Source: Actinostola sp. cb2023 (taxonomy: Eukaryota > Cnidaria > Anthozoa > Actiniaria > Actinostolidae). Taken from it: DNA of 64,000 nt. Shown one piece after another: positions 45,424 to 58,800 of the stretch; position 1 is the first letter of the stretch; every line of letters starts with the position of its first letter. Both the position numbers and the translations under genes were made by a program. The notes beneath the pieces are model-generated. The model searched no databases, was not told where the DNA came from, and was given only the letters and a program-made list of their open reading frames with translations. The stretch covers positions 226,001-290,000 of the forward strand of contig JAUJYZ010001328.1 of the NCBI GenBank assembly GCA_033675265.1, written 5' to 3'.

Positions 45424-48400
45424 CTACAGACAGACAGACCTACAGACAGACAGACAGACAGACAGATAGATACACAGACAGATAGATACACAGACAGATA
45501 GACAGACAGATACACAGACAGATAGACAGACAGATAGATAGACAGACAGATCTACAGACAGACAGACAGATAGATACACAGACAGACACCTACAGACAGA
45601 CAGACAGATAGACAGACAGACAGATAGATAGTTCATTAACAAACAATACATACATCGCAGTCATTACGTACTACTACTGGAGCAGCTAGTAATCTCACCT
45701 GGTAACAAAGCGCTGTACATTTTAGCTTGTTTATATATGGCTACCAATTGGTCATCTTCCATCGATACAGGCTCAGGGGAAAACCCTTCTAGAGTTGGAT
45801 CAAACAGAACCAACATAGACTGGGCCAACTGGAAAATGGGAATAGAATGAATGAATGAAAAACAGGAATGGGATAAAGCCGAAATGATGGAATGAACGAA
45901 ATAGAAGAAGGTTTTGTTCTATTATGAAGATTTTTCAACATATACTGTCAATTAGTGGTTACCTCTGCTCCTGTTTCTCTTGATTTATAATTAGCGTGGC
46001 TCCTGCATCGAGATAAAACAACTGTGTGAACATGTGTGTGTCTAATATATTTTTATTTTTACCAATAACCTAAGAAGGAATGTAGTTTCATGCGATAGCT
46101 TACACATCAACTTACCAAGATTCCGCGTGATATCGTCTCTGGTATTTGGTCAGCGGTCCTGCAGCTCTAATGAACGGATCGTTGGTGTGGAAGTTGGCGT
46201 CAACAACAAGCTTGCCATCGTATACCAAACAACTGTCATTTATGGCTATCGGATAAACACAAATAAAAAGATAGAAAGATAGAAATAAAAGGGTAGATTA
46301 TGAGTTGCTAAGAAGGGTGGGGCTAACACTCAAGGGGGGTAAGGAGCCCATGTGATGTGCCTCTAATCTTACCTTTGAAAGCCTGAAAATCCACTCTCTT
46401 CTCGTGAAAACAGAAAAATGCCTAAAAATTGTCAATATTAAGACTTAATCAAACCTTCGCTCTACCACAGGAAGCCCAGAATTATTTTAACAATAGCCTC
46501 AAGAAATAGTTGGCTTCTGAATAAGTAGACGGGCGTACCTGACAATCAACTCTGAGCGGTTTGTTATCCGAGGTAAACGTAGCACAGAACAAGGGACCGT
46601 TAGGTTTACCATCATTCCACTGAGCAAGAGTAAAGCCAACGTGAACCTCGACTCCTAGCAACCAAGAAAGAACGAAGACCTACCGTTAGAGCATCAGTGT
46701 GTGGGTAAACCAAATGGTCAATATGTAGACAGTTTGTCTTACCAAGGATTTGAAGAGACTGTTCAATAGCTTCGTCTATCTCTAGGTTATTAAAACACGA
46801 TGGTATAGGTGGAGGTGGATGGACCATGACGATACGACTACTGGGTATACCGACTGCAAGCATACCATGCACCATGGTGTAGGCTTCCATGGTACAGCCA
46901 TACACCAATGCTCTACCTAGTACAACAACACCACAGGTTACTGACTACTACAAGCATACCATGCACCATGGTGTAGGCTTCCATGGTACAGCCATACACC
47001 AATGCTCTACCTAGCACAACAACACCACAGGTTACTGACTACTACAAGCATACCATGCACCATGGTGTAGGCTTCCATGGTACAGCCATACACCAATGCT
47101 CTACCTAGTACAACAACACCACAGGTTACTGACTACTACAAGCATACCATACCATGCACCATGGTGTAGGCTTCCATGGTACAGCCATACACCAATGCTC
47201 TACCTAGTACAACAACACCACAGGTTACTGACTACTACAAGCATACCATGCACCATGGTGTAGGCTTCCATGGTACAGCCATACACCAATGCTCTACCTA
47301 GTACAACAACACCACAGGTTACTGACTACTACAAGCATACCATGCACCATGGTGTAGGCTTCCATGGTACAGCCATACACCAATGCTCTACCTAGTACAA
47401 CAACACACCACAGGTTACTGACTACTACAAGCATACCATGCACCATGGTGTAGGCTTCCATGGTACAGCCATACACCAATGCTCTACCTAGTACAACAAC
47501 ACCACAGGTTACTGACTACTACAAGCATACCATGCACCATGGCGTAGGCTTCCATGGTACAGCCATACACCAATGCTCTACCTAGTACAACAACACCACA
47601 GGTTACTGACTACTACAAGCATACCATGCACCATGGTGTAGGCTTCCATGGTACAGCCATACACCAATGCTCTACCTAGTACAACAACACCACAGGTTAC
47701 TGACTACTACAAGCATACCATGCACCATGGTGTAGGCTTCCATGGTACAGCCATACACCAATGCTCTACCTAGCACAACAACACCACAGGTTACTGACTA
47801 CTACAAGCATACCATGCACCATGGTGTAGGCTTCCATGGTACAGCCATACACCAATGCTCTACCTAGTACAACAACACCACAGGTTACTGACTACTACAA
47901 GCATACCATGCACCATGGTGTAGGCTTCCATGGTACAGCCATACACCAATGCTCTACCTAGTACAACAACACCACAGGTTACTGACTACTACAAGCATGC
48001 CATGCACCATGGTGTAGGCTTCCATGGTACAGCCATACACCAATGCTCTACCTAGTACAACAACACCACAGGTTACTGACTACTACAAGCATACCATGCA
48101 CCATGGTGTAGGCTTCCATGGTACAGCCATACACCAATGCTCTACCTAGCACAACAACACCACAGGTTACTGACTACTACAAGCATACCATGCACCATGG
48201 TGTAGGCTTCCATGGTACAGCCATACACCAATGCTCTACCTAGTACAACAACACCACAGGTTACTGACTACTACAAGCATACCATGCACCATGGTGTAGG
48301 CTTCCATGGTACAGCCATACACCAATGCTCTACCTAGTACAACAACACCACAGGTTACTGACTACTACAAGCATACCATGCACCATGGTGTAGGCTTCCA

Positions 48401-51400
48401 TGGTACAGCCATACACCAATGCTCTACCTAGTACAACAACACCACAGGTTACTGAGGATGCCACCAGCAGAAACTGATGATGATGATGATGATGATGATA
48501 ATAATAATGATGATGACAATAATATGACCATGATGATGTTGATAATGATAATAATGATGATGATAATGATAACAATGATGATGATAATGATAATAATGAT
48601 GATGATAATGATAATAATGATGATGATGACAATAATATGACCATGATGATGTTGATAATGATAATGATGATGATGATGATAATAATGATGAAGATAATGA
48701 TAATCATAACGATGATGATAATGATAATAATGATGATGATGACAATATGACCATGATGATGTTGATAATGATAATGATGATGATGATGATAATAATGATG
48801 ATGATAATGATAACAATGATGATGATAATGATGATGATAATGATGATGACAATAATATGACCATGATGATGTTGATAATGATAATGATAATGATGATGAT
48901 GATGATAATAATGATGATGATAATGATAACAATGATGATGATAATGATAATAATGATGATGATGACAATAATATGACCATGATGATGTTGATAATGATAA
49001 TGATGATGATGATAATGATGATGATGATGCGTAAGAAAAACCACCAGGTTTTGTTCTCTGACCTTCTGAGGGTAAAAACTGTTCCTTGATCCAGTTGATA
49101 GTTTGCGCAGCATCGTCTAGCGAGTTTAAGGTAAAGACGTTCCCAGGTAAGGGGTCCTGGTAGACAGTAGCAGACGGTTTGTCTACCTCACTAGTAGTCA
49201 CTAACGTACTGATATCAGCCCCAGTAGGTACTGGTATTTGAAACTGTTGTCCCGTGCATATAACGAGGTAATCATAAGGGACTTTGTGGCCATCTGTAAC
49301 CCATACAATCTTATTGGTTCTGAAGGAATACAAAGTATTTATTAGTTAACTGTGATCAATGTTTGGAGATAAATTCAACAAGTGGTCACTCGGTAAGGCA
49401 TGGTTCTCACTAGCGATGCAAGCATCAATAAATAACTGTTTATTTAAGTGTCCAATGTGTTCTAGCGCTTGCGCACCAATTGGGGGACACTGTACTCTCA
49501 CACACACATAAACACCCTTGTGTATGTACAACAACTAGTGTCATGTGAAAACAGGCCTGACACAAGCGTAAGTGCCCTGAATAAGGCCAATTGTGCTTGT
49601 GCTTACATCAGATGAACCACAGCTTTGTTCAAGACAAAACGCTGGATGGATGGAGTGGTAGCACTTATAGTTGCGCTTGTATCGTCATATCAAACAAACA
49701 GTCACATGATTACCTGTCAATTCTTGTCATTTTCCCCTTGACTACATTAATCCATGTACGCAATGACATATGGGCGTGGTCTTGGTCTATAAAACACAAA
49801 CTAACGCAACCACTGTATTAGAACACACCCACAAAGACCAACAGCACTACTATCTATATCAAATGTTTTCATTACCACTGATCAACCTCAGAATATACAT
49901 ATTTCACATGTCTGCTTCATGGGTCCATGATGGGTCATGGACATAGGTCCATGCATTATTCTAAGAATAATGATCTCAATGTACACACAGGTACATGTAC
50001 TACTAACCTGGAGGGAAGAAACTGATTGACTTCAAGATCTGGTGCGGTCTGTCCTGGCAACCCCTTGGGGGAGATGAGAGTCAGATTGTTGAACCTCAAG
50101 TGTGGACTACAGGAGAGAAGTGCATAGTCTAGTCTTGGTACACGCAGGGGGGAGGGGTGTGTTAGTAATAACCTTATATTTATAGATTTATAGATTTACT
50201 TAGTTTAGGTTAGAGGGCCACAAGTTTATCAGTCTGAGACTGTTTAGTGTCACCCTCAGAAAATAAAGTCTTTTGATTTGATTTGATTTGATTTGACTAC
50301 AGGAGAGAAGTGCATAGTCTAGTCTTGGTACACGCAGGGGGGAGGGGTGTGTTAGTAATAACCTGGCAACCCTTTGGGGGAGATGAGAGTCAGATTGTTG
50401 AACCTCAAGTGTGGACTACAGGAGAGAAGTGCATAGTCTAGTCTTGGTACACGCAGGGGAGAGGGGTGTGTTAGTAATAACCTGGCAACCCCTTGGGGGG
50501 AGATGAGAGTCAGATTGTTGAACCTCAAGTGTGGACTACAGGAGAGAAGTGTATAGTCTAGTCTTGGTACACATACTTAGGGGGGAGGGGTGTGTTAGTA
50601 ATAAGTGTGACTGATTTACCAAAATATAAAGGTTTCTAGGAATGATAGTCCAACATCTGATGCTCCTACTACTACAATACGAGCATTGATGGCAACCTAC
50701 AAGTATAGGAAAAGATCAAGTGTTATGTTTTACTCTAGTGATTACGAACCACAAACCATGTTGTTCTAGTGTATTAATATGTACATGTATATGTATGACG
50801 CTAATATAGCATTGGTTATGATAACAACATAGGCTGTATTATCGTCAGGAACAGTAGCATTGCAAATATCATAAGCAATTTACTAAATCAACAAGTTGAA
50901 GTAATGTTACTTTTGCCACACCCCCCCCCCCCCCCCCCTATTGGTTGATATAGCTCACCTTTGGCTCAAGTGTAAGTTTCCTGTTTAAGTGGTTCAAAGC
51001 AAATGGTTCCTAAAACAATATTAACAATCAATCAATAATACTTGATAAATAGAACAGTATTGAAAAGGTACATGTGTAAAGTGTCATTTATGTTTACCAT
51101 TTCTTGTAAGACACGATCTGATGGTGCATTTATGCCAAGCTTCTTTACAGGGTACATGATTTGGCGGCGAGCTCTTCAGAGATGAAAAAAAACCACAGAG
51201 TTTCTTATAAATCTAAAGTAATGTGGTCAATGTATCATAGGTACGAGATATAGTCGTTTTCGTATGAGTGGGAAACCTATGGTACAGAGTTATGGTCACG
51301 GTACGGAATTGAAAAGAATTCTAATCAACCAATCACAGCATGCAAAATCATTGTTCAACCAATCAGAGTGCTTGGCACTGCACGGCACAAACCATACCAT

Positions 51401-52831
51401 AACTACATGTACTTCCCACTCATATGAAAACAACTCTAACACTGACACTCACTTAATAGGTACCAGATCATTCAAGGCAGTCACTATGGAATGAGGCTTG
51501 ATGCTCTGCAAAGAGAAAGTACATGGATTCACAGTTACATTATTAAGTTAGCAAAGCAAAGAGCATTCACCGGGAAGATATACCAAAGGTTTACTTACTT
51601 CTAAGGACGAATACTGTGGAAAAACTGGATAATAAAGACAAGACTTGTGTGACAGTCGCAGAATTTCCTACAAAAGTAGCAATAACGTAATGAGACCACA
51701 CCTGTTTTTCCAGCCACTAATTTAAGGCCCATTTATCAACGATTACATAGAAAATAGATATGGAATGGACCCAGTTTTATCTGTTCCAATAACTGATTGT
51801 AGATAAAAAATGGCACTGCTGGTAATATCAGTATGTGTTTACAAGGTTCGTATATTGAATACAGAAGCAATAAACAGCCAATCTGTGCATTTGATTTTTG
51901 ATGTATGTATGTATGAAGAACATTATTGGAATATTGTAGCAACACAGAGAAATCATCGAGTACTGGTATATTTAGCCAGGCTGTGTCCAATTTTGGTACC
52001 ATTGAATATAACAACTACAATGACAGTACTACAATTTTTACCTTAAGGAAGTGTTTGGAGTATTGCTGGAAGACTGGATTGAGTACAAAGTGATGGAGGT
52101 GAGCATGTTCTTCACGTTGATGGTGATTAAAGTACACAAAGTCTTCAATACTGTAGTGTGAACGTATGTATTCGATGTTCTGAAAACAAGAGAAATAATA
52201 ATAACAACATAGAACAAATTTTTACAATATAAAAATCAATCAATCAGTCAATTCATTCACACAAGAACATGGAAATTAGATAGCAATCTTGGTAACACAA
52301 TGACATTACAAGTCAATGCATTTGACAATAGCTGATATCGAAGTTACACTCCAATGACTCTGAACAACGGTTTCAAGACGAGGCTATCGGGTCTGAACAA
52401 AAACTTGACCCGATAGCCTCAACTTGAAACCTTTGTTCAGAGTCATTGGAGTGTAACTTCGATATCAGCTATTGTGCAACCAGGCTGTCTAGCTAGGAGA
52501 CACAAAACTGGGGTAGATGGACACGCAATAGGCTTGGTAATCCAAACAATGATGGACAATGTTACAGCCTTGTGCATCACTGGTGCAGTGAGAAATGATG
52601 ATAAAGATCATGTTAGTAAGTACGCACCTCTTCCCTTCTAAGAACTGCCACGCCCACCACCTGACCCATTGACTCGGCAACAAACGCTTGTATTTGGGTT
52701 CCATCCTGTACAACAATCATGTAGAAGATAAGATTGATCACGTGTTTGGTAAAATATATAGTTGTATATATCATATATATGTAGAATAAAGGTAAAACCA
52801 AGACACCAACTTGTAACTTTGTACATAACTT

Positions 52832-52871
<40 letters not shown>

Positions 52872-55800
52872 GTAGTTACATGTTGAAGGTTGTTAAGAAG
52901 TTGTAAATACATACCGCATCTCTTCGCACAATGTTATTCTGCTCAACATCACTGAAATATGAAAAACAAATCAGTGTAACTGTACTTTCTTTCCATACAA
53001 AAGTGTAATAATTCATGTTAGGTGTGAAGTCATCAAACTCCTACATACACATATCCTACCTGTCACTCCACCCATCTCACATGTCACTCCACCCACCTCA
53101 CCCCACATGTCACTCCACTCACCTCATCCCACCTATCACTCCACCTACCTCACCCCACATGTCACTCCACTCACCTCATCCCACCTATCACTCCACCCAC
53201 CTCACCCCACATGTCACTCCACTCACCTCATCCCACCTGTCACTCCACCTACCTCACCCCACATGTCACTCCACTTACCTCACCCCACCTGTCACTCCAC
53301 CACCTCACCCCACCTGTCACTCCACCCACCTCACCCCACCTGTCACTCCACTCACATCACCCCCACATGTCACTCCACTCGCCTCACCCCACCTGTCACT
53401 CCACCCACCTCACCCCACATGTCACTCCACCCACCTCACCCCACCTGTCACTCCACTCACATCACCCCCCACATGTCACTCCACTCACCTCACCCCACAT
53501 GTCACTCCACTCGCCTCACCCCACATGTCACTCCACCCACCTCACCCCACATGTCACTCCACCCACCTCACCCACCCACATGTCACTCCACCCACCTCAC
53601 CCCACCTCACCCCACCTGTCACTCCACCTACCTCACCCCACATGTCACTCCACTTACCTCACCCCACCTGTCACTCCACCTACCTCACCCCACCTGTCAC
53701 TCCACCCACCTCACCCCACCTGTCACTCCACTCACATCACCCCACATGTCACTCCACTCGCCTCACCCCACCTGTCACTCCACCCACCTCACCCCACATG
53801 TCACTCCACCCACCTCACCCCACCTGTCACTCCACTCACCTCACCCCACATGTCACTCCACTCACCTCATCCCCACTGTCACTCCACCCACCTCACCCCA
53901 CATGTCACTCCACCTCACCTCATCCCACCTGTCACTCCACCTACCTCACCCCACATGTCACTCCACTTACCTCACCCCACCTGTCACTCCACCTCACCCC
54001 ACCTGTCACTCCACCCACCACCCACCTGTCACTCCACCCACCTCCAACTGTCACTCCACTCACCTCACCCCACATGTCACTCCACTCACCTCACCCCACA
54101 TGTCACTCCACTCACCTCACCCCACATGTCACTCCACCCACCTCACCCCACATGTCACTCCACCCACCTCACCCCACATGTCACTCCACTCACCTCACCC
54201 CACATGTCACTCCACTCACCTCACCCCACATGTCACTCCACTCCACCTCACCCCACATGTCACTCCACCCACCTCACCCCACATGTCACTCCACTCACCT
54301 CACCCCACATGTCACTCCACCACCTCACCCCACCTGTCACTCCACCTCACCTCACCCCACCTGTCACTCCACTCACATCACCCCACATGTCACTCCACTC
54401 GCCTCACCCCACATGTCACTCCACCTCACCTCACCTCACCCCACATGTCACTCCACTCGCCTCACCCCACATGTCACTCCACCCACCTCACCCAACATGT
54501 CACTCCACTCGCCTCACCCCACATGTCACTCCACTCACCCTCACCCACATGTCACTCCACTCGCCTCACCCCACATGTCACTCCACTCACTCACATGTCA
54601 CTCACCCCTCACCCCACCTGTCACTCCATCCACCTCACCCCACATGTCACTCCACTTACCTCACCCCACCTGTCACTCCACCTACCTCACCCCACCTGTC
54701 ACTCCACCCACCTCACCTGTCACTGTCACTCCACTCACATCACCCCACATGTCACTCCACTCACCTCACCCCACATGTCACTCCACTTGCCTTACCCCAC
54801 ATGTCACTCCACCTACCTTACCCCACATGTCACTCCACTCGCCTCACCCCACATGTCACTCCACTCACCTCACCCCACATGTCACTCCACTCACCTCACC
54901 CCACATGTCACTCCACCCACCTCACCCAACATGTCACTCCACCCACCTCACTCAACATGTCACTCCATTCACCTCACCCCACATGTCACTCCACTCGCCT
55001 CACCCCACCTGTCACTCCACTCACATCACCCCACATGTCACTCCACCCACCTCACCCCACATGTCACTCCACCCACCTCACCCAACATGTCACTCCACCC
55101 ACCTCACCCAACATGTCACTCCATTCACCTCACCCCACATGTCACTCCACTCGCCTCACCCCACATGTCACTCCACCTACCTCACCCCACATGTCACTCC
55201 ACTCACCTCACCCCACCTGTCACTCCACTCGCCTCACCCCACATGTCACTCCACTCGCCTCACCCCACATGTCACTCCACTCGCCTCACCCCACATGTCA
55301 CTCCACTCACCTCACCCCACATGTCACTCCACCTACCTCACCCCACATGTCACTCCACCCACCTCACCCAACATGTCACTCCACCCACCTCACCCAACAT
55401 GTCACTCCACCCACCTCACTCAACATGTCACTCCACCCACCTCACCCAACATGTCACTCCACTCGCCTCACCCCACCTGTCACTCCACTCACCTCACCCC
55501 ACATGTCACTCCACCCACCTCACTCAACATGTCACTCCACCCACCTCACCCCACATGTCACTCCACTCACCTCACCCAACATGTCACTCCACCCACCTCA
55601 CTCAACATGTCACTCCACCCACCTCACCCCACATGTCACTCCACTCACCTCACCCCACATGTCACTCCACCCACCTCACCCCACATGTCACTCCACTCAC
55701 CTCACCCCACCTGTCACTCCAAGCACCATCCCACCCTCAATGTCCCTTCGACAGGTGTGGTCATGTTGTACCTTAGTATTCTTTCAAATCCCTTAAGGTT

Positions 55801-58800
55801 TTGAACTACTTTCTTGATGCCATCAGTAACTGATGATGTGCAAGGTCGAACACTGAATGATCTGAGGATGCGAACAATAGAGCAAGTTTATTCTAAACTG
55901 TCAGGTACAAGATGTGAGATCCATGGCATTCTGCTGGTTGTCTTCCATGACATCAGTGTTGACAACAGAGCTACAAATGGTGTCCCAAACTGTATCGATG
56001 CAAAGCTGTTTTGCATGGTGTGGAAATTCAGTTAAATAACTTTGCAAAAAGATAATGTCTTGGCACAAACTCACTCAATAAGTCCCCAGCGATGATAGAC
56101 ATACAGTTCTTGTGACAATGTACTACGTCTCTTGGGAGTTACTCTCTGTTGATTTTGCAAGGGATATGAAGAACTGATTAGAACAGATATGTACACACAA
56201 AAGACTGACAATAATACTGTTATCATACCGTGAATGACTGCAGCAGAGGAAACTCAGACACAAGGTGTGGCATAGTGAGTATGCAGTAATAATAATAACA
56301 CACACAAGACTGACAATAATACTGTTATCATACCGTGAATGACTGCAGCAGAGGAAACTCAGACACAAGGTGTGGCATAGTGAGTATGCAGTAATAATAA
56401 TAACACACAAAAGACTGACAATAATACTGTTATCATACCGTGAATGACTGCAGCAGAGGAAATTCAGACACAAGGTGTGGCATAGTGAGTATGCAGTAAT
56501 AATAATAACACACAAGACTGACAATAATACTGTTATCATATCGTGAATGACTGCAGCAGAGGAAATTCAGACACAAGGTGTGGCATAGTGAGTATACAGT
56601 AATAATAATAACACACAAAAGACTGACAATAATACTGTTATCATACCGTGAATGACTGCAGCAGAGGAAACTCAGACACAAGGTGTGGCATAGTGAGTAT
56701 GCAGTAATAATAATAACACACAAAAGACTGACAATAATACTGTTATCATACCGTGAATGACTGCAGCAGAGGAAACTCAGACACAAGGTGTGGCATAGTG
56801 AGTATGCAGTAATAATAATAACACACACAAGACTGACAATAATACTGTTATCATACCGTGAATGACTGCAGCAGAGGAAACTCAGACACAAGGTGTGGCA
56901 TAGTGAGTATGCAGTAATAATAATAACACACACAAGACTGACAATAATACTGTTATCATATCGTGAATGACTGCAGCAGAGGAAACTCAGACACAAGGTG
57001 TGGCATAGTGAGTATGCAGTAATAATAATAACACACACAAGACTGACAATAATACTGTTATCATACCATGAATGACTGCAGCAGAGGAAACTCAGACACA
57101 AGGTGTGGCATAGTGAGTATGCAGTAATAATAATAACACACAAAAGACTGACAATAATACTGTTATCATACCGTGAATGACTGCAGCAGAGGAAACTCAG
57201 ACACAAGGTGTGGCATAGTGAGTATGCAGTAATAATAATAACACATAAAAGACTGACAATAATACTGTTATCATACCGTGAATGACTGCAGCAGAGGAAA
57301 CTCAGACACAAGGTGTGGCATAGTGAGTGTGCAGTAATAATAATAACACACACAAGACTGACAATAATACTGTTATCATACCATGAATGACTGCAGCAGA
57401 GGAAACTCAGACACAAGGTGTGGCATAGTGAGTATGCAGTAATAATAATAACACACACAAGACTGACAATAATACTGTTATCATACCGTGAATGACTGCA
57501 GCAGAGGAAACTCAGACACAAGGTGTGGCATAGTGAGTACGCAGTAGTCCTTGTCCTGTTGAAACATTGACAAAATATGGTCATAAACATTATGTCATTG
57601 ACCAATTACCACTCCTGAGAGTGTATGTAGGGTTAGCATGCATTACAGGCATTGTCCACACTCATATCGACACTACAGGAGATGATCATTTTCAGCGATA
57701 CACTGCGTTGGTCTTCCATCAATCAAAACATTCCAAGAGTTAAAAAAAAACTATTTTAGTCTTTCACTTCTTTCTCTGCTATGAACTTGGTCTACTTCTA
57801 GGGACAAGCTGAATGATTTCTTTTTCTGTTCAATACAAACAATGCATGGAGCTGATTATTCACTGGTTGATTTTGATTGACGTCCAATGCAATATTTCAG
57901 CAAGAATGAATTATATACAAGAAAAACGTCTGTAATTGAAATGAATATTTTGCTCAGTCATATTGATCCAGATGGGCACCTTTTACCAATTTCCTGAGCA
58001 AAACTGCATAATACCAAACCTTCACTTACTTGCTGTTTTTCCTCTCATTTTACACTATATCATACCGTACCATACTATACTATACAATACTATATTACTA
58101 CACTATACTATTATTATATACAAAATTGTATTTGTATTATTACAACCATTGTAGTAAAAATAACAAGAACAAAAAAAACAACAAAAAAACAAACAAACAA
58201 ATATTGATCCAGATGAAAGTCTTTTTGATGTAATAATTTCGTCAAACTTACTTCAAACTGAGCAAATGCAGCTGGTAGAAAATCAAGTGATCTAGAAAAA
58301 CAAAACCATGATATTTGTCATTCCAAAGAAATCATGTTGCATGGTCTTAATGGGCCTATAAATATAATTAACTGGTGTAGGCCATTTATTTTAGTAGTAT
58401 TGCACATTACGTTTTCTAGAGGGAGATCTAGGGATAGCTTCTTCGTGCTGGCCAGCAGTGTTGCCCACTAGCTGCCTAGAGGGGGGTGAAAGTATTGATG
58501 CCTATTGCTACATGTAAGCTAGGTAGCCTCTGTGGCAGCTTTGTCACTTTCCTGCTTGCTAATGCATGGCTCATTGCTGCAAAATGTTAATAATAGGGAC
58601 AAGAATCTGCAGGGCACTAAAAGTACATAATGTAGTGTCAGATGCAGTAGTCAGGGGTTTCATTAATTCTTAAAGTAGCTGTACAAGATACTAAAAGTAG
58701 CCGTATACACAATGATATTTTTAGATCTGTACGATTATACACTGACAAAAGTAGCCGCTGGAGGAACGGTAAATAACCGGCAGTAACCGGCTTCTATTGA

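Noticed and set aside
46859..48455. Tandem paralogous genes or many genuine exons
   Set aside because: Copies contain only the first 58 bases of the exon and then intron sequence. Only the last copy continues into the conserved CFAP61 coding sequence.
53015..55804. Forward open frames of 929, 889 and 861 codons (Thr/Ser/Pro/His-rich)
   Set aside because: All three frames are open because of a 26 bp tandem repeat. The region is a CFAP61 intron on the opposite strand, and there is no start context or domain.
56433..57605. Minus-strand 390-codon frame with 35-residue repeats
   Set aside because: The repeat unit is about 105 bp (a multiple of three) and is made of exon end plus intron. The frame is not the one used by the real exon at 57555-57487.
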